Of a stretch of DNA of 64,000 nucleotides, positions 36,650 through 50,663 are shown piece after piece. Under the pieces are notes generated by a model. The model made no database searches. It had not been told where the DNA came from and worked only from the letters and a program-made list of their open reading frames with translations. Each line of letters starts with the position of its first letter. Within the stretch, counting starts at the first letter, position 1. The position numbers were made by a program, and so were the translations under genes. The DNA comes from Nereocystis luetkeana. Taxonomy: Eukaryota > Sar > Phaeophyceae > Laminariales > Laminariaceae. The DNA is taken from the NCBI GenBank assembly GCA_031213475.1, contig JARUPZ010000002.1, positions 9,503,949 to 9,567,948 of the forward strand, read 5' to 3'.

Positions 36650-39600
36650 ATCCTGACTTATGAAAGCTGCTTCATAGTAAAATTACGCTGCGCTCCATCC
36701 CCGGAACGCACGGCATTCGTTCGGCCGTTCGTTTCACGACACGTTCCAAGACTACGCTGTTGATGTTCTGACCCCCCTGACGCTCGCTGTATTTTTATTT
36801 TTCCTTCTTTTTTTTTTTTTTTTGGCTCCATCCCATTCATTCCCCTCGCCCTTGCTCTCCCGCTTCCTCACAACAGTAGCTCGAATCCGGGGTCGCCTAT
36901 GATAGCAGGCGCCCCTCCCCCGTTCCCCCGTCCCCACTGCGGTGCGTGGCTTAATTTTTATCGCGGGAAGAAGTCAGCATTTTCTGCCCTCGTTGTCGTC
37001 GCGTCAAATGTTGTGCCTTTCGTGAACTGGGTCCTTCTCATGTACGTACGTATCCTTATCTTTCCCTCTGACTTGCTACGTACCTGGTACGTAATGTTGA
37101 GTGAGTTTTGCCTCTGAGCGTTCAGAATCCCCCTCGATAGTTTTTCGCCGCCCGTGCGGCCGACGATTGTCGCGAGAGCCGGATCGGTCTTCCAAAAATT
37201 CGATCAATCCGTTTTGCCCCGTCTTTTTCCGAGAAGACGTTTCCTCGTGTGTGTGTGTGTGTGTGTTTTTTACATCAAATATGTGTCATATTTTTAGCAA
37301 TATATACGAGTGTAGATAGATAGATGGACAGAAAGCAATGCTTGAAGGCTGACAGCAGTGAAGCAGAACCATCGGGAGTTTCCGCTTATCGCCTCGGCCC
37401 GGGACCGGGATCCCCGTCCACCTCCGGTCTCGCGAGATTCGCCCTCTCTTTCTCGCCTACTCTTTTCGGGGATCGCACTCCTCGGCCTCCGCTGGGCCTA
37501 TCTATCTACTATTCCCGCACGCGCCATTTCGGGGTCGCCCGCCGCCGCCGAGCGCGGCGACCCTGGACTGCGCTCGTTCCTGTGGGTCTTGCGGAGAACA
37601 TCGAGGTTGTTTCTTGGAGGCAGCGAGGTTTGTGCGTTTCCTTGAGATATTTTACGATATATCCGTTTCGTGCTGTGATCTCGTTTTATTTTTTTATTTT
37701 TATTGTCGTCGTGAGGTTGAGTATCTCTTCTCTTCGATGTCTCGGTCTCGCCGTCGCGACCGCTTCCTCCCGACGACCTCCCTGGGCGGGGTGGCCTTTA
37801 GCGCTCTTCCACGCCCGTCCCCCTTTGCCTCGTCCGGACGCAAGTACGGTGCTACAACGGCAAGAACAGCAGCCTATGCACAGTTCGATACGGCAACCGA
37901 AACTCGGCTTGATACATGACCGCAGGTATCTTTACTTGCGACGGTTAATTCATACCTGGTAGCTCCCTTGTCGCGGCGTGATTGCTGTATTACGGCAGCA
38001 GTACAGTGGAGTACTGCTATACAGTGTAGTACTGCTGCAGTAGATCATGCCCCACCGTTTTTTGTTTCTTGTGTAGTTGTGCAATGGGGGCGGGACAGCG
38101 GCAGTACCGGCGCTTGGCACCGCTATTGACGAGAGTAGGACGGGAAAGGGAAAGGGTGTGGCAAGGTTCCCGGGTCGATCTAGCAGAGACGGGCACCAAG
38201 TACGCTATCACCGCCTGGAGTACAGATTTCTGTCTTCTCTCTTCCTTCTTGCTTTTTGCCTCGTCTCTCTCTCTCTCTCTCTCTCTTGTTTCCTTTCGCC
38301 TCCCCGCCGTCCTCATGCCGGTATCTTCCTCTCCTTCGTGTTGCTCCGTCCGTGCAGCAGCTATCGGTCCTTCTTGATTACGTATCTGGTATGATTTCCT
38401 TCTGTTGAATGGCAGCCTTCTGGTCTCCTTCCTTGCGGCGTTTGTATTCTGTTTTATTTCAGGATTTATGTTTCGCTTTGGTTGTCTGTTTGTTATCTTC
38501 TGGTCTTGCTTGTGTTGTTGTGTTCTCGTACCCGGTACGTCGGCGTTTGACTTGCTTGAGACCGCACGTTATGGTACCACTTTGTGGCTCTTTCATCTTG
38601 CTGATATTTATTTCGCCACCCAAAGCAGAAGCATCAAGGCTGTGCAATACGAAGCAGTGTGGTAAAAATGAATAGTACCCGTACATATGTCAAATAATAT
38701 ACGTATCGTTCTCGTATATAGCACCAGGTATACGTCAGACGTACATTTTGTACGTACCGTTCTCGTCCATAGCCGGTCGCCCCGGTGGTTCAAGTGGTTA
38801 ACCTCGAATTCTACTTGTTTGAGTCCTGGGTTCGAGCCCCAGGTGGGTCGGACTTTGACTTTATTTGCAAAAATAAAAATAAAAAAGGATTCAATTGTTG
38901 AGAGCGCCTTGCAGCGTGGGTAGGCACAATTCGATGCGAGTCGACGAGGGAAGAAAAGGCTGAAATCTTCTCGCGATAAAAATGAAGGCACGTACCGTAG
39001 CGGGAAGGGGGTAGAAGAGCCTGCTATGTGACCCCGGATCTGAGTTACGAGTTGGAAGGAGAGAGAGAAGATGTGCGAAGATAATGAATGGGATGAAAAA
39101 AAAAAATAAAATAAAATAGCACCAGGGCTAATATTTTGGAACATATCTGCGAAACAAAGAAAAGCGGCAACAACATGGTACCGTTTAGTAGTGGCGCACG
39201 TTTGTCTTCTCCACTTAGGGTCGATCTTAACGAGGTCTGTTTTTTAGCCCTTTTTCGGCATTTTCCCGAAATTTCGGTATTTTTTCGAGGAGTTTTTTTT
39301 CAGTATTTTCCCAAAATTTCGGTATTTTTTCCTATAGGAAAAAAACCAAGAAATACCGAAATTTCGGGAAAATACCGAAAAAAAGCTAAAAAACAGCCCT
39401 CGTTAAGGTCGACCCTTATTCACGGCTGAGATACCATTGACAGTGGCGAGAGACCCCTTTTTGTTGGATTTCCGCATCTTGGGAACTTATTGGACCAACA
39501 TTGGTCTCCATACGGGGTGTACACCCATTTTCTTCTGCATCAGGCACCATGTCGTTGAGATGAATATGAAACAGCCACAATGTGGGACCATAACGTTCGG

Positions 39601-42600
39601 TGTTACCTATGAAATTTGCGAATATGTTTTGTTTTCAGTTTCCTCTGTCTCACAGTCTGTGACAACAGAATTACAGCAGTAGTATCGTTATAGGATAAGG
39701 AATCAGGACGGACACTGGGGGTGCTGATGTACTGGTAGTCGGGTAGAAATAACGATTCAATGTTGCGGGCTGCTCAGAAACGAGGCGGAGAAGGATGGCA
39801 TGTCGATTCATGTGATACATACTGCTGTAGACTGGTGATGCATCCAAGAAATGGGCTTCACAGGCGGAGCGAGTAATCAGACCTTATCGCCGAGTAACTT
39901 CAGAAGGGATACGTAATGCTTCAGATTGAAAACGGAAAAAATACATTTAGTTTGCGGGTGTGACCAAGAACCTCAGAAATTGTGCCAGACCTGAGACAGA
40001 GGTGAAGGAATACTGCTGTAGTACGAGTATGATAGTACTGCTGTACAGTAGTATTAGTGGTACTGCTGCAGTAAATGATACTCTGGTACTTGGTACCGGT
40101 CTGCTCAGAAACGACCCTGAGAGGAATCATATACGTACAGAAACACACCAGGTACGCGCTACTATACGTAGACTGCTGCTGAATGCTATTAATAGAGCTG
40201 ACTGAGCCTTTCAGGTGGGGCAAGATTTCAGACATAAGAACCGAGCAAGGTTCATTCTTATCGGAGAGCGTTTTTTCCAAAATTTCCAAAAGTTTGGAAA
40301 TGATCGGAGATATGTATCAATTTACGGAGGCGTTCTGTCACTATTCGTGAAATTCTCCAGAACCAAAAATATCAAGTTCGTTAACATTCCAATATTTGAA
40401 AAAAAACAGGAAAATATGGAAGATTGAAAAATTGCGCGAAAAAAATGCCGAAAATTTGGAAAAAAAGCTCTCCGATAAGGTTCATTCTTATCGGAGAGCG
40501 TTTTTTCCATAATTTCCCAAGTTTGGAATTAAGTGGAGATATGTATCAATATACGGAGGCGTTCTGTCAGTATTCGTGAAATTCTCCAGAATAAAAAATA
40601 TCAAGTTCGTTAACATTCCAATATTTGGAAAAAAAAAACCAGGAAAATATGGAAGATTGAAAAATTGCGCAAAAAAAATGTCGTAAATTTGGAAAAAAAG
40701 CTCTCCGATAAGAATGACCCTAAGAATGACTCTGAATTTCAGAGATGACGAAATGTCAGATTGTTTTTTTGTTTGTTTTTTTGCTGGCGATCAAGAATCT
40801 CACACATGCGCCTGCCTGGCCTGAGAGAGACTGGTAGAGGGATATACGGGAGGTATCACAAACGAGCCTGAGAAGAGACATGGGGACTAACTACTGCTGT
40901 GGTAGTTGAAGTTTACAAAATGAGGGCGATGACTGAATAACTACCAGAAGACGAGCCTGACGGGTGATGGTGGTGAATTAGACTGCCGTGGCTGCTGACA
41001 CACTTGACATTTTTCCGTCACCCTGTACCATTACCGCTGTGAGTCGTGAGCTTTTCACGACTATTACGCGGGACGGGACCACAGTAAATAGGACCTACGG
41101 TACACACAAAAAACTACCACGAATTTCCCTATGTTTTCCGACACTATTTGGTCCTATTTATTATGGTCCCCCGTAAATAGCAACTAGTCGCTAGTCGGCT
41201 TCGCCGACTTGCCGGCTAACGTCAGGCGAAAAATGCGCGATTTGGCTTCATTTTTAAGCACACTGAGGGTCATTATTATCGGAGAGCTTTTTGTCCAAAT
41301 TTCCGACATTTCTTTTCGCGCAATTTTTCAATCTTCCATATTTTCCTGGGTTTTTTTTTTCCAAATATTGGAATGGTAACGAACTTGATGTTTTCGGTTC
41401 TGGAGAATTTCACGAATAGTGACAGAACGCCTCCGTATATTGATACATATCTCCAATTATTTTCAAACTTTGGAAATTATGGAAAAAACGCTCTCCGATA
41501 AGAATGAACCTAATTCATGGACTAGATTCACGCGAGTTTCAACACAAAATGCAAACGACTGCAGCTTGCACAAGAAAAGTACTAACGCGAGGAGTGCAAA
41601 AAATGTACCGGTCGTTCTCTACCCCGGACCAGAAGACCGTGGCAGCACTTGGTTCAGTGTCGCAATATTACCTGATGGGGATACGAACTCATTACCAAGC
41701 CACGTGCCGTCTTCCAACAGTCGAACAGCAGGGGTGCATCCAATTAATCCCCGAGGAAAAGGTCTTGTACTCCTGTCCACATCCACCTTGCTTTTCTGAC
41801 CTGCTATTTACGCGTAGGACACACTTAGCCTACAAGTTGTGTGTTTTCACGCAATGCCACGGAGTTTGGGCGCGCATACGCTTGGCGTGCGTTCATACAC
41901 CTCAACCTTTCACAGTTTAGTTAGTTGCTCCCAATACTTGGGACTATATCAAGTTATGTTCGAGAAAATACTGTAGGTACTACTTCGTGCACTACTCGGA
42001 GTATTCCGGGTTTTCACTGCAGCAGGAGATCGATACTGCGAGTACACGAAAAGCCCGAAAAACCTCACGTTTCGTGATATTTTCAAATTGTAAGAATTAC
42101 GATATTTCAAACCCAACGGTTTGTGCGGGTGGAGCCAACTCTCGCGAGTGGGGGCGCGGCCAGGCCGAGACGGGCCGACCGCGCCTGGCCCGGCCCGTGG
42201 TATAGTCGAATCACGGGCCGAAGCCTGACCCAGCCTGCGAGATTCCTATTTCACCGACCGCCGGCCAAGCCCGGTTCGCGACGTTCCATCTCGCAGGGCG
42301 TCTCTGTCCGGCCTGGCCTGTGACATCCTCAGGTCATTTTCGCGTTTGTTTTCAAGCTGTGGCTCCTCCTCCTCGAAATTTGGAGGCCACAACCTGCTCG
42401 TTAGCCCGCGCTCAGTAGGTGTCTTTGGGTAGCAGCCCGTTGTCCACAAGCGGCGTACGAAGCAGAGTCTGCCATGCCCCTATACCGACCTTCGCATACC
42501 ATTGGTGCGCGTGGGTTGCGTAGTGCCTTGATCAGGCGTGATTGGAGACACGACAAATGTCACGAATGGTGATTTTGTTTTTTTTAGGGAAAAGCTAAAA

Positions 42601-45600
42601 AAAATGGCGTCATGAATCGTGATTTTATCACGACAAAAAAATCACGATTCACGACAAAAATCTCATGCATCGTGTTTTTTTTTGTTCGTTAGGAGTGGCC
42701 CTTACTGTGTAGTATTTCGAGGTTCTGTACTGCTACTCTATACTGAGGATACTGCTCTGCGGATACTTTCGGGCTCGCACTAATTCGGGATTCGATTCGA
42801 GGTTCTGCATTTCAGATATTTCGTGTTTCAATACTACTGCGGGTACATATTTTTGCCGATCCGTAATGCTCATGCTCTCAGTATACTCTCAGTAATTCGG
42901 CCTTCTCAGTACTCACTATATATTGGCCTCTGTACTGCTCATACTCCCAGTATACTCTCAGTAGTTGGGCCTTCTCAGCACTCACTATATATTGGCCTCC
43001 AGTACTTTAATACTCTCAGTACTCGGACTACGAGTTATTCCCGAGCATCTTCTACTCTGTCCGTGAAGATTTGTTTTTACCCAGAGCGCCAAAAAACGTA
43101 TTTTGTTAGGGAGGAATGGAAGTATTTTGTATGTGCTGGATTTTACTTTACTCAGCCGGTCACAAAGTAATATAACGCATCCTCGACCTCACGCAACTTT
43201 TTTGTAGTTACATTTACGCCGCAAGCAAGGAAATGATCGCCGCGAGTCATCTGTTCAGGATCGATATCCACTTTCCGGTGTACCCTCTTTTATATTGTTT
43301 TATGTAGTACCAAATTAATATGATCGCACACTATTTCCACTAACAGCACTATGTAGTCTGTCCTCAAAAATATATGTGTGTTCTTCACATGATGGGTGGA
43401 GGCAGTTATTAATAGTTCTCTACAGGTGTGCAGGTATTTCATACGAGCATTAGTTCCCTCTCGCGCCACTCCCCTAGGCGCTTCCCGGAGGGGAACCTTG
43501 TATATACGTATGCGTTCACCTACTACACCAGGTGCCAAGGTACGCCATAGTAGGCAATGGCTCCTCCGGTAGTTACGGTGCTGCTTGGCGTGCTGAGTTA
43601 GTCGCCTGGTACCAGGTGTACCGGGCCATACGTTTGCTTGTTTAGACAGTTAATAGTTTATAGTGGTCTAGCCTACTATTATCAGTACAACAGCGGTAGT
43701 CTCGGCCAGTATTCACAGTTTGGTTCTATGCTTCAAAGTACGTGTGTAGACTATTTATTCATTGATGGTCGCCAATCTGGTCGGAGATGTAAGACCCGTT
43801 TAGATTCTAAGGTCAATAAAAAAACATTATATTTCCGGCCGTGATAACTGCTACCGTATACAGACATACAGACGTTACTCGTGCGTGGTACTAGACATAT
43901 ACTTTTTTTTCGCAAAAACTATATCACTCGTTTTAATTTTTCACTTTTTCAGCTTGCGACCTTCTTTCGTTTGGCTTGTTTTCGCTTTGTTGATTAGTAC
44001 TCGTTCGTATACTCCGAAGGTATATGTTGGCGTTCATCGTTAACCCTTTTAGAACCGCAGTCCCGTTTTGGGGACAAATTACTTCTAATTTGACTGGATT
44101 ATCCCCGCAACGGAACTGCGGTTCTAGAAGGGTTAATGCGTTCTTCCCTTTCTTTGCATTTTTACATCAGTCGCTTCTCGCATAATGCTGTAGCGGTTAC
44201 CGTTCTTGCTACTGTTGCTGCTACGGATGATGTTACCGCTACGGTTACCGCTATCGTTCCCGTTATCTCTGTCTTGACCGCTGTCGTCAGTGCCATCGTT
44301 ACCGCTATGACACAGTTACCGCTTTTGTGACCGCTACGGTTACTGTTATCGCTCCCGTTTTCTCTGTCTTGACCGCTGTCGTCAGTGCCATCGTTACCGC
44401 TATGACACCGTTACCGCTATTGTTAGCGTTACTATTACCGCTACCGTTGCCGACATCTACTGTACAGTTGCCGCTGTCGTTGCTTCCACCGTTCCCGCTA
44501 CCGTTTCCGTCGCCGCTACTGTTTCCGCTACAGTTACCGCTGCTGCTGTTACCATTGCTGCTGACTGTTGTTGCAGTTCCCGATGCCGTTATATTCTACT
44601 GCTAGTGTTACTGCTACCGCTCCCGATGCCGCTTCCGCTTCGGCCACCGCTTGCAATTACCGTTACGGACACCGGTGCGATGCCGTTACCTCTACTCCTA
44701 CCGCTACCACTGCCGTTTCCTGTACCGTTACCGCTATCGCTTCCAATACCGTTAATATTACCGTCACAGTTACGTTTCTCTCGTGCTCTTGGCGTCCCCG
44801 CGGTGTGATACAGGTGGAGCCGCAGTTGAAAGAGTCGCTGTTCAAGGGGTTGTCGGCGTGTCAGGTCTTCTACTGCCAGGTGCGGTTTGTGTGCAGACCT
44901 GTCCGGTGTTCATGTTTTCGCCCTGCCCTACCCTCCCTTTCAAAGAAGAGGGTTGCTGCGGCGTACTGCTATCGCATGTAAACGCTGTGCGTGTCGTTTC
45001 TCCTTTCGCGTGATTCCACGGTCGTGCTGGTCGCTTGTTGGTTGAATGGTCGCTTGTTGGTTGAATGGTCGCTTGGGTTGAGGTCGGTTGGTTGGTTGAT
45101 TTGCTGATTAGATAATTGGTTGACTGGTTGGGTACTTGGTTTGTTGATTGGTTGATCGGGTTATTGAATTGTTGATTGGCTATCAATAGGTGATTGGTGT
45201 TGGTTGATTTGTTGCTTGGTTGAATGGTCGATGTATCGTGGTTGGCTGGGTGGTTGGTCGATTGGTCACCGGCCGGTCGCTTGGTTGGTAGAGCGATCGC
45301 TTGGTTGGTTTGTCAGTCTCTCGGTTTGGTCAGTTGGTCGGTCGGTGAGTTGTTGGTTGGGGAGGCAGCTGGTTGATCTTGCTTGTTGGTTTTGTTGTCT
45401 GACGCGTTTTGTGCCCCTTCCCTCGGCCGGCCGCGTCAGGCCTCGCTGTCCGCATTCGAGGCGGAGTTCGTCCAGAGTGTGGACATGCAGGACTACATCG
45501 TTAGCCTGCAGAGGGCGACGTCTACCTTGGAGAAGAGCATGCCGCTCCCGCCACTGGGCGAGCACGTCACGTACCTCCAGAACGCGCTCGTAAGTCTCCT

Positions 45601-48200
45601 TCGCTGCTTCCTGCTGCTGTTGCTGCTGCTGTTGCTGCTGCTGCGGCGGCGGCGGCAGTGGTGGTGGTGACGTTGGTTGCGGCTGCGGCTGCTGCTGCCA
45701 CTTCTGCTGCTGTTGATGCTGTTCTGCCGTCATGCTTATATCCTTGATGAAGTGGTTTCCCTGCCATTTTTATTGTTTTTGTTCATTTTTTGTTGTTGTC
45801 GTTGCCTCGTTCGAGGCACAGAACGAACTTGTGGGCCTTGTTTTTCTGTGTTCTCCAGTTTTATTTTTGTTTCTATTTACAGGCACAGTGATACTTCGAT
45901 CGCGCGTCCTACGAGTTTTCTGTGGCCTCATGCAGGATGTATTCATCCTGTTTATGACGAAGACAAATCTGAAGCTGCAGATTACAGAGGGGTGTGTGTA
46001 CGTGTCTATATTTGGGAGATAATCCAAATATATTCCCCCGAGGTTGCACACGTATATAGCTTGCCACGTGTGTATGTTTTTTCCGGTGTGTAGTTCATAC
46101 CTGGTATTTTGCTGTTTTATCAATATGATATATGCTTTTGTCCGTAGCAACGCCTGGATGTGTCCGTCCGTTCGTGTCCATCCGCGGCTTTGAGGTCACT
46201 GCTGTCGTTATCGTTGTCGGTTTCGACATGTCATTTACGTTGGCGTCTTTCTCTTCGCTGCCCAGGCGTCGGCGGTGGCGGAGGTCCGCGGGGAGGGGGC
46301 GATAGGGGAGGTGTACGGGCGACCGCTGTCGGACTTCCAGGAGCCGCCGCCAGTTCTGTTCGAGTGTATGGGGTGAGTTCGGGGCGCCCTTGCTGTTGTG
46401 ACGGTGTCATCGGATATGTTTTGTTTGTTTGCTTTTGGGGGGGGGGGGGGAGGTGTGGTGTTGGTGGTGATGTTGGGGATGGTGATGGTGATGGTGTTGT
46501 TGATGCCATTTTCGTCGCTGTTTTTGTCAGCGTTGTGCTGGTGGTAGTGGTGCTGGTGGTGATTTGCGGTGGCGGTGTTGTGTGTGTTTTGCGATTCTGC
46601 TGTCGGTGTTGTTGATTGACCTTTCTCGTGCTGTTGGTCGGCGTTGTTTATGTGAGGAGGCTGCCCTGTGTGTGTGTCGAGCGTTGAGTGTTACCGGGCT
46701 TGTTTTTTGTGCTGCTGTTGGTATTGGCGTTTTTTTTTTTTGTCGTGTGCTGTTGTGCCGTTGGTGGTTGCGGCAGTGTTGTGCTTGCTGCGATTGTTGG
46801 CGGTGCCGTGCGTTTTTTTTCGGTGTTGTGGCACCCGTGGTCGCTGCTGGTCGCCGTTGTCCCTGAGCGTGTGAGCGTCGCTCTCTTGGTCCTGGTCGCC
46901 GTTGTCCCTGAGCGTGTGAGCGTCGCTCTCTTGGTTTAACTCCTGACAGCAAACCTACTGTTATATTCGATCATATTGCAGTGCCGGAACTCCCGCGCCC
47001 ACAACGCGGACCCCGCTTTCAAGCTTTGTATTTTATTCTGTCGTCGGCAACCCCGTACAGGACTTTTTTTTTCATGTTTTTTGTTTTGGTTGATTTTCAA
47101 GTGCGCAAACAGGGACACTTGACGAGAGACTCTCGCTCCACCCGTTGCGGGTTTTCGTCTGGCACGAAGCTCGAAGCTGCTTCGAGCTCGAAGCCTGATT
47201 CAACATCCCAAAAAAACACTTCCGCGCTCCGAAGCACAGCGCGGCCTATAGCGCCCTCGACCGTCCCCCCTTTTTGTCTCGACTTAAATTCGCGCTGGTA
47301 CCAATGACGGGAGTACAACACTCCGTTCCCGCCCTCCGGGGCAACGGATATCACCGGCGAGCTATCCCTCCGTCCCGCCTCCTCCCTTCCTCCTTCCCTC
47401 ACCAGTGTTTTCCTCATCGCGCTCCCCCCCCCCCGCCCGCCCGCCCGCCCGCCCCCCGCTCTCAACACGTTACTGATAGTACGCCCCTAATTCAATGCTG
47501 TCATCCATGCGCAAGAAAGTACGCACATAGGTGCTGAAATCCGGGCCACATGGGGTTGTTTTCATAGGATGCAGCTATCCCTTTCATGCGACTCGTCCAA
47601 CATCTCACGGCGCTTCCGCGCTTTTAGTACAAGCAGCGTCCGCCGGCTCGGTGTGAAAACCCGACGTGCTCCGTCCGCCCTGGCGTTTGTAGGAATGTTG
47701 AGGGTACTCACGGTAGGTAGTACGTGCAACTACGGCCATGCATGACGATTAGGAGAACACACACACCCCCGCCCGCCCCTGCTCCGCTCCTCTCCTCCCC
47801 CACCCCCACCCGCACCCCCACCGCCTCTCCTCCGCTGGCTCCCCCTCCTTCCCCCAATGCGTCCTTGGCTCGCAACGGCGCCGAGCAGGTTTTTGGATGC
47901 GCAAGGGTTGTACGTCCCCGGTCTGTTCCGGGTAGCCGGTAACACGGAGACTATCCGGCAACTCAAGGCTATGTTTGACGCGGGGCAGCAAGTGGAGTTC
48001 GACGAGAGGGTGAGGGAGGGAGAGAGAGAGGGGGATAGTTTCTCTCGCTGGTGGGTTTCTCTCGCTGCAACTAAAAGAAGGAAAACGACAGAAAACTAAG
48101 AAGAAGCGCGTGTGGTCCTGACGACGACGCCGAATGCAGTGGATGAACGATGGTGAAGCAGTCGTGGCACACAGCTTGTCGAGGTTTTCTTCTCTGTAGA

Positions 48201-48237
<37 letters not shown>

Positions 48238-49876
48238 GTTTTTGGCTTGTACCATGCTGTACGTGCGTAAAGCTGTTTCCTATTTATGCGGTTCGATTTC
48301 GAGCTTCATGTTTGTATTTTTTCGATCCCAAAAAATGAAAAGCCTCTGCTCATGCAGCCCGAACAAGCGTAATCTGACCTGATTTTTTTTCTTCGATTTT
48401 GAGAATGCCATGGCCCCAAGTTGTCAGATTTTGGTAGGCCATCAGATTTTCAAATCGAAAAATGGCATGGTCTCCAAATTCAAGAGGGATGTTATCCACG
48501 ACAGCAACCAGCCGCAGAACGATCGGTGACTTGGATGGTGACACGGTTGGATAGCGACGTTGCGTCGCGCCCGACGTGCAGTCGGCGGGTGGCGCGTCTC
48601 TCCCTGGCGAGACTACAGTCGGCTGGCGCGGGCTTGGGCCTAGATACCAAGAGAAGCGCACTCGGCACACACCTCTCCGTGGACACGTACTCGTAGACTA
48701 CAGCAGTAGTAGCAGTCAGTCGCATTGTGTCACTATACAAAATACCAAGACTAGCGCACTCGGCACGTCTCTTCGCAGACCAGAGGCAGTCAGCGTGGGC
48801 TCGGACGCTTGGATCCTACGCCCAGTGCAGCGCCTCAGTGTGTCTCTTCGCAGCGTCAGACCACAACAGCAGTTGGTCTCTGCGTGTGCTCGAATCTCTG
48901 CACGCCGCAAGATAAATCTGATATTTTCGCACAGAAAGACTGTTTCGATTTGCCAAGTTCACATCTGAAAATTCGATCGGTTCTAAACCTTAAGCTCAAA
49001 AATTGAACCGCATAGGAAACTGCCTAATAGGCACGATTTTCCCGCACACTCGGTGGGGTCTGATGGGGTAAGGAGGCGGGGGGCGATGGGCGGGGGGCGG
49101 GCGGGGTGTGCGTGGAGGGGGGGGGGGGTGCTGGGGTTGTGACCCCGATTGTGCCACACACTTGCCGGTCGGTTTGAAGGGGTGAAAGGGGGGGGCGAGA
49201 GACGGGGGGGGCGGGGGGGGCGGAAGGAGACAGGGAGACGGGGGCTGCCGAGGTGGTGTCCCGCGGCGCGGCGTGTGTTCTCTCGGTGCCTGTTTTTGCG
49301 GTGGTGTGTGACCGACCAGGCTGCGTCGGAAGGAGACATGCATCCCAGAATAAAACTTGGTGCCAATTTTGTGTCCCCGTTGAAGCGGGGGAGGCTCATT
49401 GCCGACCCCACTGGAGGGGGTAAAAGGGTGTCGCGCGACCGGGATGTGCGCGCGTCCACCTGGGGGACGTGTATGTACTACTGCAGTATGTATGCATGTA
49501 TTTAGGGCGCACCGCACCACGTCTGCTCGTTTATTTTTGTGTATGGGAGGGGGTTCGGCCCTTGGCCTTTTGCCCCTCCGCCCGCGCTGCGCTGCGCTAG
49601 CGGTTTTCTGGGTTTCGATAGCGTTTCGCAGGCATTTTGAGGTCGTTTTCGCTGTCACTTTTGAGAGCGTTTCGCTGGCGTTTTGATATCGTTTCCGCCT
49701 TGGGTTCAGAATCGTGTATTATTTGTGTGTTTTTTTTGCCGGGGCGTCTGCCGCACGCTACGTATTGTTGTTGCTGCACCTCCGCGCGATGCTCAAAACG
49801 CCTCGAACTCTCTGACTTCTCGCTCACCTATTTTGCGTGTCCGAATGTGTGATGTTCGTTGGGCGGGAGGGGCTGC

Positions 49877-49910
<34 letters not shown>

Positions 49911-50632
49911 GCTGTTGCTGCTGCTGCCGCTGCTGCTGCCGCTGCTGCTGCTGCCGCTGCTGCTGCCGCTGCTGCTGCTGCCGCTGCTGCTGCTGCGACC
50001 GAGTAACGCGACGTGGCAAGTCTTTTTTTCGAGAGCACCGGAATTTTGGCTGTGCGGGTTGTGCCGCTTCCCGTTCTTTGGCCCTCCCTCGCCGCTCTTT
50101 TTCTCGTCTGCCCCCTCTCCCGAAAACATGAGGCTGACGCGCTCGAGGAAGGATGCAACGGTGTTTGCGACCTGAAGTAGTATTTTCTACACCCGTTATG
50201 TACGATCGTGTGTTGTTGCTGGATGCTGTTGGCGTGCACAGAGCAGTGACGGTATAATTTTTGACAGGTGCGTTTCAAAACCGTTTTTTTTCTTTTCTTT
50301 GTGTTACCCCCTTTTTTTCTTCGTTTTTGTTCTGTCAAAGAACCGACGTACTGTATGTAGGTTTGACCCTCCCACCTCATATCATACGGCGACGGCCGTG
50401 GCGGTATTTTTACACCCCCACCCCGTGCTGCAGTATGTGCGCCCCGCACACGCAGAACATTTGGGTGTGCTGCTGCAGAATGCGGCAGGGCCCCGCCACC
50501 GCGTGGGGCCACGTGTTCAGCACGCGCGTTTTTAACACTACTGTGGTGCGATAGTGCGGTGTGCGGTGGCTTGCCGAGCAAAGCGACCGACCTTGCCTCA
50601 TGGCGCTTACGAGTTCGGCGTTCATCCCAACA

Positions 50633-50663
<31 letters not shown>

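Larger units (their letters stand above)
36607..44813 (+). other. BAR-RhoGAP intron 5, 8.2 kb, GC-AG type
   Basis: It contains a tRNA-derived SINE-like unit (38771), family-G, -F, -A, -H and -C elements, palindromic CAGTA/TACTG fields (37985-38045, 40010-40075), a tactc-type tandem at 42.9 kb and the ACCGCT-rich tract before exon 6. A GC-rich pocket at 37350-37830 resembles the one at 1376-1760. Confidence 0.65.
44880..46265 (+). other. BAR-RhoGAP introns 6 and 7 around exon 7
   Basis: Intron 6 (44880-45439) is filled by TTGG/TTGA-type degenerate repeats from 45036 to 45370. Intron 7 (45590-46265) opens with a CTG/CGG-type run (45606-45720). These are the shortest introns of the gene and hold no transposon-like unit I can see. 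Confidence 0.65.

Noticed and set aside
45566-45767. Poly-Gln/poly-Ala frames next to exon 7
   Set aside because: Arise from CTG/CGG repeats in intron 7 on the non-coding strand.
49793-50581. Long minus-strand frame with poly-Ala
   Set aside because: The poly-Ala is the CTG array at 49871-49997 read on the other strand; the rest is unrelated low-complexity.
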